Assembly (NCBI GenBank): GCA_026994225.1
Contig: JALWRI010000084.1
Coordinates: forward strand, 1 to 58,822
Length of the DNA stretch: 58,822 nucleotides
Source: Gammaproteobacteria bacterium
Lineage (GTDB): Bacteria > Pseudomonadota > Gammaproteobacteria > GRL18
Direction of reading: 5' to 3'
Positions 35,325-46,664 of the stretch are shown here, piece by piece. Each line of letters begins with the position of its first letter. Within the stretch, counting starts at the first letter, position 1. The notes beneath the pieces are model-generated. The model had not been told where the DNA came from, searched no databases, and was given only the letters and a program-made list of their open reading frames with translations. The translations under genes were made by a program, and so were the position numbers.

Positions 35325-36623
35325 ATGCAAAATAATCACTCATCTTTAGTCACTTATCAAGGTTATAAGATAGCCCATAAAAATATTAGTCAACACGCAT
35401 TACAGGTGTTATCTACATTACAACAAGCAGGGTATGAAAGTTATCTGGTAGGGGGGAGTGTACGGGATTTATTATTGGGTATTAAACCTAAAGATTTTGA
35501 TATCGCCACTAAGGCAAGTCCTGAACAGGTAAAGGGGTTATTTCGTAATTGTCATTTGATTGGGCGGCGATTTCGTTTAGCACATGTTTTATTTGGACGA
35601 GAAATGATCGAAGTGGCTACATTTAGAGCGGGACATCATAGTAATACCGAACACGGTAAGAGTAAAAATGGGGTGATTGTTCGAGATAATGTGTATGGTG
35701 ATCTGGAAGATGATGTATTACGTCGAGATTTTACCATAAATGCCTTGTATTTTGATCCGCAACATAACCAATTAAAAGGCTATATGCATGCAATGGAAGA
35801 TTTAGAACAGCGTACATTGCAATTAATTGGTGTTCCAGAACAACGCTATCGAGAAGATCCAGTAAGAATGCTAAGAGCTGTAAGGTTTGCTGCAAAATTA
35901 GGGTTTCAAATTGAAACACAAGGTCATCATTTGATTTTATCTATGGCACATTTACTCGATGCCATTCCTGCTGCACGTTTATATGATGAAATGTTGAAAA
36001 TGTTTCATGGTGGTTATGGCACTGCTTGTTTTCAATTATTACGTAGTTATCACCTATTGCCGTATTTATTTCCTGCAACGGAAAAAGTGATGCAGAAAAA
36101 AGGTCATCGTAGTCAATTTAATATCCATTTTATTGAGCAAGCATTGATAAATACTGATAAGCGAGTACAAGAGGGAAAATCAATTAATCCGGCTTTTCTT
36201 TATGCGGTATTTTTATGGGAAGTGGTGATAGTGCAACAAGCATTATTAGAAAAACAATTACGTCCTGGTGAAGCATTGTATCGTGCAGGTAAGGAGGTAT
36301 TATTGAAACAAACACGTTTTACCTCTTTACCTCGTCGTTTACATAATATGGTACAAGAGATTTGGCAATTACAGTTTTCTTTAGAGCATCCTCATCGTCG
36401 TCATACAGTGCGTATTTTAAATCATCCTCGTTTTCGAGCGGCTTATGACTTTTTATTATTACGGGTGACAGCAGGAGAAAAGCAATATGCAGAGATAGCG
36501 AATTGGTGGACGACTTTGCAAGAACAAACACCAGAAGAACAAAAAATACATATTGAACGCTTACCTAAAGTAGTGCATAAAAGTCGTACAAAAAAGCATA
36601 AACTCTATGGTAAAAAGAAATAG
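35325..36623 (+). CDS. pcnB: Poly(A) polymerase I
   Basis: Encodes 432 aa from the ATG; a GTG 6 bases earlier is an alternative start. PcnB adds 3' poly(A) tails that promote RNA decay. The nucleotidyltransferase motif is LVGGSVRDLLLGIKPKDFDIAT (catalytic DxD in KDFDI), with RNCHLIGRRFRLAHVLFG and DDVLRRDFTINALYFD next, and DPVRMLRAVRFAAKLGF as the second motif. The basic tail (HKSRTKKHKLYGKKK) is typical of PcnB rather than CCA-adding enzymes. It is directly followed by folK (12 bases), the standard gammaproteobacterial order. Confidence 0.94.
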   Translation: MQNNHSSLVTYQGYKIAHKNISQHALQVLSTLQQAGYESYLVGGSVRDLLLGIKPKDFDIATKASPEQVKGLFRNCHLIGRRFRLAHVLFGREMIEVATFRAGHHSNTEHGKSKNGVIVRDNVYGDLEDDVLRRDFTINALYFDPQHNQLKGYMHAMEDLEQRTLQLIGVPEQRYREDPVRMLRAVRFAAKLGFQIETQGHHLILSMAHLLDAIPAARLYDEMLKMFHGGYGTACFQLLRSYHLLPYLFPATEKVMQKKGHRSQFNIHFIEQALINTDKRVQEGKSINPAFLYAVFLWEVVIVQQALLEKQLRPGEALYRAGKEVLLKQTRFTSLPRRLHNMVQEIWQLQFSLEHPHRRHTVRILNHPRFRAAYDFLLLRVTAGEKQYAEIANWWTTLQEQTPEEQKIHIERLPKVVHKSRTKKHKLYGKKK

Positions 36624-36635
36624 TCAGGAAAGGGA

Positions 36636-37142
36636 ATGCAAAAGACCAGCGCTTATATTGCATTGGGGAGTAATTTACACGATCCTTTACAACAAATTAC
36701 TCAGGCAGTCACACATTTAGCAACGATACCTGCTACAGAACTACTGCAAGTATCCAGTTATTATCAAAGTGTAGCCCTACAATTACCCGAAGACAACAGT
36801 AAGCAAGACGATTATATTAATGCGGTAGCAAAAATAATGACCTCGCTGACCCCAGAGCAATTACTCTATCATTTACACATGATTGAAAAAAAACAAGGAC
36901 GTGTACGTTTATCAAAAAAGAAAATATGGGCAGCTAGAACCCTTGATTTAGACATTTTATTATACGGAAATGAATGTATTAATAGTACCAATTTGCAAAT
37001 TCCTCATGGACAACTTGCAGTACGTAATTTTGTCCTATACCCTTTAGCAGAATTAACCGGGGATAATTTTATACTTCCTTATTGGGGAAGTATAAAAAAA
37101 TTATTGCAACATGTTAATCAAGACGGATTAAAAAAGTTGTAA
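36636..37142 (+). CDS. folK: 7,8-dihydro-6-hydroxymethylpterin pyrophosphokinase
   Basis: Encodes 168 aa. HPPK pyrophosphorylates hydroxymethyldihydropterin in folate synthesis. The start block YIALGSNLHDP, the pterin-binding YYQSVALQ, and the signature RTLDLDILLYG with following PHGQLAVRNFVLYPLAEL are all present. An AGGAAAGGG precedes the ATG. It follows pcnB by 12 bases and precedes panB by 37, forming a pcnB-folK-panB-panC block. Confidence 0.94.
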   Translation: MQKTSAYIALGSNLHDPLQQITQAVTHLATIPATELLQVSSYYQSVALQLPEDNSKQDDYINAVAKIMTSLTPEQLLYHLHMIEKKQGRVRLSKKKIWAARTLDLDILLYGNECINSTNLQIPHGQLAVRNFVLYPLAELTGDNFILPYWGSIKKLLQHVNQDGLKKL

Positions 37143-37179
37143 TGCCTTTTTTTAATTAGATAACAGGAATATATTTTCA

Positions 37180-37971
37180 ATGTCCAAAATCTCCTTGACT
37201 ACGTTACAATCTATGCACCAACGGGGAGAAAAGTTTACCTGTCTAACCGCTTATGATGCGAGTTTTACCTGCCTGATGGAACAAGCCGGAGTAGAAGTGT
37301 TATTAGTAGGGGATTCGTTAGGTATGGTGTTACAAGGGCAGCAAAGCACATTATCTGTCACTATGGAAGATATGCTATATCATATACAAAATGTAGCAAG
37401 AGTGAGTAAAAGTGCCATGATTATGGCAGATATGCCCTTTTTATCTTATACCCATCTAGTGCAAACTATGGACAATGCAGCGAAGTTAATGCGTGCTGGC
37501 GCACATATTATCAAGCTAGAGGGCGGAATGCATTTATATGATACGGTCAAAGCATTATCTGAATCAGGCGTGCCAGTTTGTGTGCATTTGGGATTATTAC
37601 CCCAATCGGTGCACAAAATGGGAGGGTATAAAATTCAGGGTAAAACCCCACAACAAGCCAATATTCTATTGAATACAGCGTGTCATTTACAAGAGGCTGG
37701 AGCGGATATTATTTTATTAGAATGTGTGCCAGCAGATGTCGCTAAAACAATTACGCATTCGGTGGATATTCCAGTTATTGGTATTGGTGCAGGAAATGCT
37801 TGTGATGCACAAGTTCTGGTAAGTTATGATATGTTAGGGATTAGTTGTGGAAAAATACCCCGTTTTTGTAAAAACTATTTAGCACAACAGGGAAGCATTT
37901 TAGCTGCTTTTGAATGTTATGTACAAGAAGTGAAACAGGGGCTTTTTCCAACTAAAGAGCAGAGTTTTTAA
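37180..37971 (+). CDS. panB: 3-methyl-2-oxobutanoate hydroxymethyltransferase
   Basis: Encodes 263 aa. PanB transfers a hydroxymethyl group to ketoisovalerate to give ketopantoate, the first step of pantothenate synthesis. The metal and substrate residues lie in LVGDSLGMVLQGQQSTLSVT, MADMPFLSY and IKLEGG; HLGLLPQSVHKMGGYKIQG is strongly conserved. An AGGAA lies upstream of the ATG. panC begins 1 base after its stop, so they are translationally coupled. Confidence 0.95.
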   Translation: MSKISLTTLQSMHQRGEKFTCLTAYDASFTCLMEQAGVEVLLVGDSLGMVLQGQQSTLSVTMEDMLYHIQNVARVSKSAMIMADMPFLSYTHLVQTMDNAAKLMRAGAHIIKLEGGMHLYDTVKALSESGVPVCVHLGLLPQSVHKMGGYKIQGKTPQQANILLNTACHLQEAGADIILLECVPADVAKTITHSVDIPVIGIGAGNACDAQVLVSYDMLGISCGKIPRFCKNYLAQQGSILAAFECYVQEVKQGLFPTKEQSF

Positions 37972-37972
37972 T

Positions 37973-38839
37973 ATGCAGGTAGTCAATGATAAGGGAACAC
38001 TGAGATATATGTTATCTCAGTGGCGACAACAGCAGCAACAAATTGCTTTAGTACCCACTATGGGAAATTTACATACTGGGCATTTAGCGTTAGTAAAAGA
38101 AGCAAAAAAATATGCCGATAAAGTGGTGGTGAGTATTTTTGTTAATCCTTTACAATTTGGTGAAAATGAAGATTTAGCGGCCTATCCTCGTACATTGGAT
38201 ACCGATAAACAGAAACTAGAAGCAGAAGCGGTAGATATACTCTTTTTTCCTCCGGTGCAAGAAATGTATGCACAATCTCCCCTTTTGACGATACATTTTC
38301 CTGGTTTAGACGATAAATTATGCGGTCAATCACGCCCAGGGCATTTTTCAGGGGTCGCAATCATTGTTGCTAAATTATTTCACATTGTACAGCCTGATAT
38401 AGCTATTTTTGGGGAAAAAGACTACCAACAGTTATTAATCATTAAGCAGATGGTCATGGATTTAGATATGTCGGTGATGATTTATTCAGTACCTATTATA
38501 CGAGAAGACGATGGGTTAGCCATGAGTTCCAGAAATCGCTATTTATCTCCATCACAGCGTCAACAAGCACCTCAATTACAACATACTTTATTACAAATAC
38601 AAACGGCATTATCAGAACAGGCAAAAAATTTTCCTTTGTTACATCAACAAGCGAGTAAAATGTTACAACAACAAGGATGGAAACTAGATTATTTAGCGTT
38701 ATATGATGCGAAAAATTTAGCACAAATCAATGCCAAAACTTGTGAATATATTTTATTGATTGCCGCTTATCTAGGTACAACTCGCTTGATTGATAATAGA
38801 CGCTTTACACTTTCATCTTCATCGGGTGAAATAAATTAG
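37973..38839 (+). CDS. panC: Pantothenate synthetase
   Basis: Encodes 288 aa. PanC ligates pantoate and beta-alanine with ATP. The nucleotide-binding HxGH-type motif is VPTMGNLHTGHLALVKEA; SIFVNPLQFGENEDLAAYPRT, FHIVQPDIAIFGEKDYQQL, and MSSRNRYLS follow in order. The C-terminus is ordinary in length. It starts 1 base after panB. The gap to panD carries a new promoter element, so panD can be expressed separately even though the whole pathway is clustered. Confidence 0.95.
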   Translation: MQVVNDKGTLRYMLSQWRQQQQQIALVPTMGNLHTGHLALVKEAKKYADKVVVSIFVNPLQFGENEDLAAYPRTLDTDKQKLEAEAVDILFFPPVQEMYAQSPLLTIHFPGLDDKLCGQSRPGHFSGVAIIVAKLFHIVQPDIAIFGEKDYQQLLIIKQMVMDLDMSVMIYSVPIIREDDGLAMSSRNRYLSPSQRQQAPQLQHTLLQIQTALSEQAKNFPLLHQQASKMLQQQGWKLDYLALYDAKNLAQINAKTCEYILLIAAYLGTTRLIDNRRFTLSSSSGEIN

Positions 38840-38862
38840 TAGTATTCTCATTCATACTTTAT

Positions 38863-38871
38863 TGTTATAAT
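38863..38871 (+). promoter_or_regulatory. Extended -10 promoter element before panD
   Basis: TG-T-TATAAT (38863-38871) is a perfect extended -10 in the 66-base panC/panD gap, about 35 bases before the panD ATG. It is the same nine bases as the ispA element. It may drive panD and perhaps guaB-guaA. Confidence 0.5.
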
Positions 38872-38905
38872 TAGCAACTTTTATGAACAATATTGAGAAA
38901 TCACC

Positions 38906-39289
38906 ATGCATTTTTCTATGCTAAAGGCAAAACTTCATAGAGTAACAGTAACCCATGCAGAACTAGATTATGAAGGTTCTTGTGCGATTGATAGTGAGTT
39001 GTTATCTCGTTCTGGTATTTTGGAATATGAACAGATTGAAATTTATAATATAACCAATGGCGAACGTTTTTCAACTTATGCAATTCAGGCAGAAGCAGGT
39101 TCAGGAATTATCTCCGTCAATGGTGCTGCAGCGCATAAAGCAAATCCTGGCGACTTAATTATTATTTGTGCGTATGTGGGGTTAACGCAAGAAGAATTAG
39201 CTAGCTACAAACCTATATTGGTGTACGTAGATAGTGATAATCAGATTACTCATACTAATCATCATATTCCTGTACAAGCTGCAAGTTAA
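38906..39289 (+). CDS. panD: Aspartate 1-decarboxylase
   Basis: Encodes 127 aa. PanD makes beta-alanine for pantothenate. The proenzyme is cut between Gly and Ser of the DYEGSCAID block (near residues 24-25) to create the pyruvoyl group. TMLKAKLHR-type start, [20 protein letters not shown] and [19 protein letters not shown] are all family blocks. A start 12 bases later (MLKAKLHRV) is closer to some homologues. The gene follows panC after 66 bases with its own promoter element, and guaB is 40 bases downstream. Confidence 0.94.
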   Translation: MHFSMLKAKLHRVTVTHAELDYEGSCAIDSELLSRSGILEYEQIEIYNITNGERFSTYAIQAEAGSGIISVNGAAAHKANPGDLIIICAYVGLTQEELASYKPILVYVDSDNQITHTNHHIPVQAAS

Positions 39290-39317
39290 CTGTATAGAGT
39301 AATAATTTTAAATTTAA

Positions 39318-40793
<1,476 letters not shown>

Positions 40794-40833
40794 GTATTTA
40801 TTTTTTTAGTTTGGCAATGGACTGGTTCTTATT

Positions 40834-42411
40834 ATGTCTGCAAATATTCATGCTCAGCGTATTTTAATTCTTGATTTTGGTTCACAATATACCCAATTAA
40901 TTGCACGACGTGTGCGAGCAGTTGGGGTTTATTGTGAAATTCACCCTTATGATATTAATGAACAGACATTAGTAGATTTTGCTCCTAAAGGGATTATTTT
41001 ATCTGGAGGGCCTGAAACGGTAACAAGTAGTGATACACCTCGTATTATTGATAAAATCTTTACATTGCAAATTCCCTTGTTAGGTATCTGTTATGGTATG
41101 CAATGTATGGCGCAGCAATTAGGGGGAGCTGTTAGCACTTCTTCTTTACGGGAATTTGGTTATGCACAAGTACGGGCAAGAGGGCATACGGCATTATTAA
41201 AAGATATTGAAGATCACGTCAGTGAGGAAGGATATGGTTTATTAGATGTATGGATGAGTCATGGTGATAAAGTCATAACCTTGCCAGAAGGTTTTAAAGT
41301 GATGGCAAGTAGTGATAATGCGCCGATTGCAGCAATGGCTGATGAACAACGGCATTTTTATGGATTACAATTTCATCCTGAAGTAACACATACACAACAA
41401 GGTGAACGTATTTTGGAACGTTTTGTTGTCACTATTTGTGGCTGTGAACAGTTATGGAAAGCAGAAAATATTATTGAAGAAAGTATTACTACGATACAAC
41501 AACAGGTAGGAGAAGATGAAGTCTTATTAGGCTTGTCGGGCGGTGTCGATTCTTCTGTTGTGGCAGCATTGTTACATCGTGCTATCGGTGATCAGTTAAC
41601 ATGTGTTTTTGTGGATAACGGCTTGTTACGTTTACATGAAGGTGATCAAGTAATGGCAACTTTTGCAGAGCATATGGGAATACGAGTTATTCGTGTAGAT
41701 GCCGAGCAACGTTTTCTACAAAAACTAGAAGGTATAGATGATCCAGAGAAAAAACGTAAAATTATTGGTAATACATTTGTAGAAGTATTTGAAGAAGAAG
41801 CAGCTAAATTAAAACAGGCCGTTTGGTTGGCACAAGGGACTATTTATCCTGATGTAATTGAATCGGCAGCAAGTAAAACAAAAAAAGCGCATTTGATTAA
41901 GTCTCATCACAATGTGGGGGGATTGCCCGATTATATGCAGTTAAAATTACTCGAACCATTGCGAGAATTATTTAAAGATGAGGTGCGTAAGCTAGGGATT
42001 GAATTGGGGCTGCCTTCTGAAATGATTTACCGTCATCCTTTTCCAGGGCCTGGATTAGGAGTACGTATTTTAGGTGCAGTAAAAAAACAGTATGCAGATA
42101 TTTTACGTCAGGCAGATTATATTTTTTTGGAAGAACTTTATGCACATCAGTTATATGATAGTGTCAGCCAGGCCTTTGCAGTGTTTTTGCCTGTACGTTC
42201 TGTGGGTGTAAAGGGGGATGGGCGTTGTTATTCATATGTAATTGCTTTGCGTGCAGTAGAAACGGTTGATTTTATGACTGCTCGCTGGGCACATTTGCCG
42301 TATTCATTTTTAGAAAAAGTATCGAACCGGATTATGAATGAAATACCAGATATAGCAAGAGTCAGCTATGATATATCAAGTAAACCTCCTGCAACGATTG
42401 AATGGGAGTAG
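40834..42411 (+). CDS. guaA: GMP synthase (glutamine-hydrolysing)
   Basis: Encodes 525 aa. GuaA aminates XMP to GMP using glutamine. The N-terminal class I glutamine amidotransferase has the nucleophile in [12 protein letters not shown] and the His/Glu pair in LQFHPEVTH. The ATP pyrophosphatase domain begins with [16 protein letters not shown]. The C-terminal dimer domain has [14 protein letters not shown] and ends in the conserved PPATIEWE. It follows guaB by 40 bases, and manC starts 6 bases after its stop. Confidence 0.96.
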   Translation: MSANIHAQRILILDFGSQYTQLIARRVRAVGVYCEIHPYDINEQTLVDFAPKGIILSGGPETVTSSDTPRIIDKIFTLQIPLLGICYGMQCMAQQLGGAVSTSSLREFGYAQVRARGHTALLKDIEDHVSEEGYGLLDVWMSHGDKVITLPEGFKVMASSDNAPIAAMADEQRHFYGLQFHPEVTHTQQGERILERFVVTICGCEQLWKAENIIEESITTIQQQVGEDEVLLGLSGGVDSSVVAALLHRAIGDQLTCVFVDNGLLRLHEGDQVMATFAEHMGIRVIRVDAEQRFLQKLEGIDDPEKKRKIIGNTFVEVFEEEAAKLKQAVWLAQGTIYPDVIESAASKTKKAHLIKSHHNVGGLPDYMQLKLLEPLRELFKDEVRKLGIELGLPSEMIYRHPFPGPGLGVRILGAVKKQYADILRQADYIFLEELYAHQLYDSVSQAFAVFLPVRSVGVKGDGRCYSYVIALRAVETVDFMTARWAHLPYSFLEKVSNRIMNEIPDIARVSYDISSKPPATIEWE

Positions 42412-42417
42412 TCTGTT

Positions 42418-43833
42418 ATGATTATCCCTGTGATTTTATCAGGTGGCAGCGGTAGTCGTTTATGGCCAAAATCCAGAGGATTATGTCCTAAACAATTTCT
42501 TAGTTTGCATGGTCAGCAATCGCTTTTGCAAAATACTTTACAACGCTTGGATAAGTTATCAGATAAACTGCCCCCATTAGTGGTATGTAATGCTGAGCAC
42601 CGTTTTTTAGTTGCCGAGCAATTACGTCAGAGTGCTTCACAGCCAGCGAGTATTCTTTTAGAGCCTATAGCAAAAAATACGGCTCCTGCTATTGCCGCTG
42701 CGGCAAGTTATGTGGCAGAAAACGATCCGATATTATTGGTATTACCAGCAGATCATATTATTTTAGATCATAGTGCTTTTTATAAAGCAATTTTACAAGG
42801 GAAAAAAGCAGCTGAACAAGGAAAATTAGTTACTTTTGGTGTGGTGGCAGATCAACCAGAAACTGGATATGGATATATTTTACGTGATACTTGTGCATGG
42901 GATGAACTAAGTAATACTTATCCGATTAAACAATTTGTAGAAAAACCGGATAAGGAAACAGCAGAACAATATATAGCTTCTGGAGAATATTACTGGAATA
43001 GCGGCATGTTTATGTTTAGGGCATCGAGCATTTTATCCGAAATGCAAAATTTGGCAGAGGATATGTTACATTGTGTGCAACAATCAATAGAGAAAGCACA
43101 ACAAGATAATGATTTTATCCGTCTGGATAAAGAAAGTTTTGCCTTAAGTCCTGCTGATTCCATTGATTATGCCATCATGGAAAAAACCACTAAAGCTGTG
43201 GTAGTACCTTTGGATGCACAATGGAATGATATAGGTTCGTGGCCAGCATTGTGGGAAATAGAAGAAAAAGATGGGCAAGGCAATGTCTTGGCTGGCGATG
43301 TGCTGACTGAAAATGTGAAAAATAGTTATATACATGCTGAAAAACGTTTAATAGCAGCAATAGGCCTAGAGGATATAATTATTGTAGAAACTGCCGATGC
43401 GGTATTGGTAGCAGATAAACATCAATCTCAAGATGTGAAAAAAATTGTTGCTCAGTTAAAACAGGATGAGCGATACGAAGCACATCTGCATCAGCGAGTA
43501 TTGCGTCCTTGGGGAAGTTATGAAACGTTGGATGAGTGTGAACGTTTTAAAGTAAAGCGTATTATTGTTAAACCTGGAGCAAGTTTGTCCTTACAATTAC
43601 ATCATCATCGTGCAGAACATTGGGTCGTTGTTAAAGGAACAGCAAAAATAGTTCATGGTGAACAAGAACAACTTTTAACAGAAGATCAATCTACCTACAT
43701 TCCTTTGGGGGTAAAACATCGCTTGGAAAATGTCGGAGTGATACCACTAGAAATTATTGAAGTACAAACCGGAAGTTATTTAGGAGAAGATGATATCGTC
43801 CGTTTTTCAGATCATTATGGACGAGTACAATAA
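42418..43833 (+). CDS. manC: Mannose-1-phosphate guanylyltransferase / mannose-6-phosphate isomerase
   Basis: Encodes 471 aa, the usual fused type II enzyme. The N-terminal nucleotidyltransferase carries GGSGSRLWPKSRGLCPKQFL, LEPIAKNTAPAIAAAA, LVLPADH and FVEKPDKETAEQYI. The C-terminal cupin isomerase (about 345-465) has RPWGSYETLDECERFKVKRI, HHHRAEHWVVVKGTAKI and HRLENVGVIPLEIIEVQTG. It makes GDP-mannose for exopolysaccharide or LPS sugars. It starts 6 bases after guaA, a close fit to its GTP substrate, and its 3' end overlaps tadA. Confidence 0.94.
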   Translation: MIIPVILSGGSGSRLWPKSRGLCPKQFLSLHGQQSLLQNTLQRLDKLSDKLPPLVVCNAEHRFLVAEQLRQSASQPASILLEPIAKNTAPAIAAAASYVAENDPILLVLPADHIILDHSAFYKAILQGKKAAEQGKLVTFGVVADQPETGYGYILRDTCAWDELSNTYPIKQFVEKPDKETAEQYIASGEYYWNSGMFMFRASSILSEMQNLAEDMLHCVQQSIEKAQQDNDFIRLDKESFALSPADSIDYAIMEKTTKAVVVPLDAQWNDIGSWPALWEIEEKDGQGNVLAGDVLTENVKNSYIHAEKRLIAAIGLEDIIIVETADAVLVADKHQSQDVKKIVAQLKQDERYEAHLHQRVLRPWGSYETLDECERFKVKRIIVKPGASLSLQLHHHRAEHWVVVKGTAKIVHGEQEQLLTEDQSTYIPLGVKHRLENVGVIPLEIIEVQTGSYLGEDDIVRFSDHYGRVQ

Positions 43834-44287
43834 TTTTCATCCTTATTGGATGGCGCAAGCTATATTGCAAGCAGAATATGCCGCAGAGCAAGGAGAAGTT
43901 CCGGTTGGAGCAGTATTGGTTTATCGTGATGAATGGATAGCCAGTGCTGGTAATAGCCCTATTTTAGATAATGATCCAAGCGCTCATGCGGAAATAAAGG
44001 TATTACGTGCTGGTGCAAAAAAAATACATAATTATCGCTTGCCAGGAACGACCTTGTATGTCACATTGGAACCTTGTCCTATGTGTGCCGGAGCAATATT
44101 GCATGCACGAGTACAGCAAGTTATTTTTGCTGCGTATGATAAGCGTAGTGGGGCGGCAGGAAGTGTACTAAATATCTTGCAACATAATGCGTTTAATCAT
44201 AAAACCTTAGTAACGGGTGGGATATTGGAACAGCAAAGTAAAACACTCTTACAGCAGTTTTTTCGACAACGTAGAAAGCAAAAATAG
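43817..44287 (+). CDS. tadA: tRNA adenosine(34) deaminase
   Basis: Encodes 156 aa from the ATG at 43817, which gives the family spacing to YWM. An earlier ATG at 43790, with AGGAG only 3 bases before it, is an alternative. TadA makes inosine at the wobble base of tRNA-Arg(ACG). The zinc deaminase motif is HAE (DPSAHAEIKVLRAG) and the second is EPCPMCAGAILHARVQQVIFAA. It overlaps the end of manC in another frame, so expression is probably coupled. A thioredoxin-like gene starts 9 bases after its stop. Confidence 0.93.
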   Translation: MDEYNNFHPYWMAQAILQAEYAAEQGEVPVGAVLVYRDEWIASAGNSPILDNDPSAHAEIKVLRAGAKKIHNYRLPGTTLYVTLEPCPMCAGAILHARVQQVIFAAYDKRSGAAGSVLNILQHNAFNHKTLVTGGILEQQSKTLLQQFFRQRRKQK

Positions 44288-44296
44288 GGGGTTATT

Positions 44297-44830
44297 ATGC
44301 AAAATAAAGTCATGCCATCATGGTTTCTTATAGTCCTTCTTATTTATTCTTGTTCTCAGTGGGTACTGGCAGTAGAAAGAGATCCGGATGAATTTTTCTT
44401 TGATAGTAGTTTTGGAGATTTACAAGAAGAATTGGAGAATGCAAAAGAAGAAGGAAAAAAGGGAATAATACTGTTTTTTGAATTAACAGAGTGTCCTTTT
44501 TGTCACTGGATGAAAACGCATGTATTAAATCAACAAGCAGTACAAGATTATTTTAAAAAATATTTTACTATTATTAAAATTGATATCGAAGGCGATGTAG
44601 AATTAACGGATTTTCAGGGAAATATCACCACTCAAAAAGCCTTTTCATTTAAACATCGTGTACGTGCTACCCCTGTATTTGGCTTTTTTAATTTGCAAGG
44701 AAAGCCTATTTTTCGTTATACGGGAAAAACAAAGAATATGCAGGAATTTATGTGGATGGGGGAATATATCGTATCAAAAGCGTATAAAAAACAACCTTTC
44801 AGACTTTTTAAAAAAGCAAAACAATCTTAG
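44297..44830 (+). CDS. Periplasmic thioredoxin-like protein (SoxW/thioredoxin_7 type)
   Basis: Encodes 177 aa. A signal peptide (1-25; WFLIVLLIYSCSQWVLAVE) precedes a thioredoxin fold with the active site TECPFCHWMK (CxxC, about residues 64-67), a cis-Pro in VRATPVFGFFNLQG and the rest of a DsbD-C/SoxW-like domain. In sulfur oxidisers SoxW-type proteins reduce periplasmic Sox components; elsewhere similar proteins act in cytochrome or disulfide maturation. No sox or dsb genes are adjacent, so the name is only a family label. It sits 9 bases after tadA and 15 before a TolC-like gene. Confidence 0.85.
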   Translation: MQNKVMPSWFLIVLLIYSCSQWVLAVERDPDEFFFDSSFGDLQEELENAKEEGKKGIILFFELTECPFCHWMKTHVLNQQAVQDYFKKYFTIIKIDIEGDVELTDFQGNITTQKAFSFKHRVRATPVFGFFNLQGKPIFRYTGKTKNMQEFMWMGEYIVSKAYKKQPFRLFKKAKQS

Positions 44831-44845
44831 TTATAAATATGAGAT

Positions 44846-46117
44846 ATGTTAGATAAGCGGCTAATAATAGTGATATGGCTTATTAGCAATAGTAGTATTG
44901 CTTCAGATACCTTGACCTTATCACAGGCATTATCATTATTAACAGATGAACAACCTGAGATAGCCATTCCTTTATTACAGCAACAATATCAGCAAGTTGA
45001 AAAGCAACGTATTGCACAGCAATATTACCCTAAAGTGCTGTTAGAAGGGGCTTTAGCTTGGGTTAAACCGGCTGAAGATGGATTAGATCAATCTTATGAT
45101 AATCATTATCTTGGCGTAGTTGTATCACAAAAGTTATATGATTTTGGATATCAACAGGCACAACAATTACAAGCAGATGAAGCCCTGGCTGTTTATCAAT
45201 ATATTTATCAAGATAAAAAGATAACCCAATACTTAGCTATTTTAGAACGATTTTTTGATGTGTTATTAGCGGATTTATATTATGAGCATCTTGATGAAGC
45301 AATGGCAATGGAATATGTACGTTTAGATAGAAAAAGACAGCGGTATCAATTAAAAAAAGTAGATGAGTTAGCAGTATTAGAACAAGAAGTTACTTATCAA
45401 AAATTATTAACGCAACGTGTGAATGCAGCACATCAGCAACGTTTAACTCGTCATCTTTTAGCCGATGTCTTAAATATATCGGGACAATTACCCTCTAAGG
45501 TAGCAATACCACAAATAATATTGCCTCCGTTGGAACAAACGTTCGATACTATTCAACAGCAAGTATTAAACAATAATTTACAATTAAAAAAAATACAGCA
45601 GCAAATAAAACAACAACAGGCACAAATACAAATAGTAAGAAAACAGTACCATCCCGTAGTCAACTTACAGTTAAAAACAGATAAGTATTCCCGTAACAGT
45701 CGTTATCAGTATCCTTGGGCAGCGGAGTTACAATTATCTATTCCCTTGTATCAAAGAGGGGATAAGAAATTACAAGTGCAACAGCAACAAATTGTGTTGC
45801 AAGAATTACAACAGCAAAAAACCTTGTTACAACGTACCTTATTACAAGAGGTGTTAGCGATATGGTTAGAATTACAAAGTCTGAAAACGAAAATAAAAGA
45901 AAATACGGTAGCAACAGAATGGGCTGAATTAGCACTAGAAAAAAATCGTATTCAATATGAGATGGAAATGCAAAGTGATTTAGGGGATGCAATGGTAGAG
46001 TTATCCAAGGCACAATGGTTAATGGCAAAAGCACGTTTTAGAAGAATCTATTTGCGTGCAAGATTAGATGCCTTACAAGGAAAATGCTTGCTGCTAGAGG
46101 ATGAAAAAGAGGAATAG
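44846..46117 (+). CDS. TolC-family outer membrane efflux protein
   Basis: Encodes 423 aa. A signal peptide (1-19; LIIVIWLISNSSIAS) precedes LTLSQALSLL, the usual start of TolC family repeats. Long Gln-rich coiled-coil helices alternate with strands in two halves (about 25-210 and 230-415); the tail has no aromatic C-terminus. TolC channels carry substrates from an inner-membrane pump and adaptor to the outside. The adaptor gene lies at its 3' end, but no pump gene is in the window. The gene is very rich in CAA codons, as is smc. Confidence 0.88.
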   Translation: MLDKRLIIVIWLISNSSIASDTLTLSQALSLLTDEQPEIAIPLLQQQYQQVEKQRIAQQYYPKVLLEGALAWVKPAEDGLDQSYDNHYLGVVVSQKLYDFGYQQAQQLQADEALAVYQYIYQDKKITQYLAILERFFDVLLADLYYEHLDEAMAMEYVRLDRKRQRYQLKKVDELAVLEQEVTYQKLLTQRVNAAHQQRLTRHLLADVLNISGQLPSKVAIPQIILPPLEQTFDTIQQQVLNNNLQLKKIQQQIKQQQAQIQIVRKQYHPVVNLQLKTDKYSRNSRYQYPWAAELQLSIPLYQRGDKKLQVQQQQIVLQELQQQKTLLQRTLLQEVLAIWLELQSLKTKIKENTVATEWAELALEKNRIQYEMEMQSDLGDAMVELSKAQWLMAKARFRRIYLRARLDALQGKCLLLEDEKEE

Positions 46118-46124
46118 TGGCATA

Positions 46125-46664
46125 ATGGGAGTGATAAATAAGATGTTATTAAAATATACCGTGTGGATGGGAATGTTGTATATCTGTTATTCATCCATAA
46201 CAATAGCAGCTACAGATAATCCCCATGTTGCTTTATCGGTGTATGTTAGTGGTGTGGTGAAAACATTGTATGCCAAAGAAAATAAGCAATATAAAAAGGG
46301 AGCGGTGTTATTAACATTAGATGCAACCTTATTTGATGCTCGTATTAACGCAGCAAAACAAACACTCGGGTATAGAGAGCTTACACTGAGTGAAGCAGAA
46401 AAAGAGTATCAGCGTGAGCAAGAATTATATGCACAAAGTTTAATTTCAGAAAGTGATTTACAAAAAGTGAAAGTGATTTACTTAGAAAACAAGGCAGCAT
46501 ATCAACAGGCTAAAGAAGCCCTGATTACAGCGCAGTGGGAAAAACAACAAACGGTACTTCGTGCGCCCTTTTCTGGACGAATAATAAAAATAAATACCTT
46601 TGTTGGGGATGTATTACGACATGATTTTCAGGTTAAGCCATTATTGTATTATAGTTTAGAGTAA
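46125..46664 (+). CDS. Short periplasmic adaptor (HlyD/RND-type membrane fusion protein)
   Basis: Encodes 179 aa from the ATG at 46125, which has AGAGGA 11 bases upstream; an ATG at 46101 overlaps the TolC-like gene. A membrane or signal segment (about 7-30) is followed by a lipoyl-like half ([28 protein letters not shown]), a coiled-coil hairpin (about 65-135) and the second lipoyl half ([20 protein letters not shown]). The protein ends soon after, so the beta-barrel and membrane-proximal domains of typical adaptors are missing. Similar minimal adaptors exist in some families, so it may be complete. Its 3' end overlaps lipB by 16 bases, tail to tail. Confidence 0.8.
   Translation: MGVINKMLLKYTVWMGMLYICYSSITIAATDNPHVALSVYVSGVVKTLYAKENKQYKKGAVLLTLDATLFDARINAAKQTLGYRELTLSEAEKEYQREQELYAQSLISESDLQKVKVIYLENKAAYQQAKEALITAQWEKQQTVLRAPFSGRIIKINTFVGDVLRHDFQVKPLLYYSLE

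Noticed and set aside
38142-38723. Minus-strand ORFs inside panC
   Set aside because: They are antisense to a full, conserved panC and have no SD or homologue pattern.
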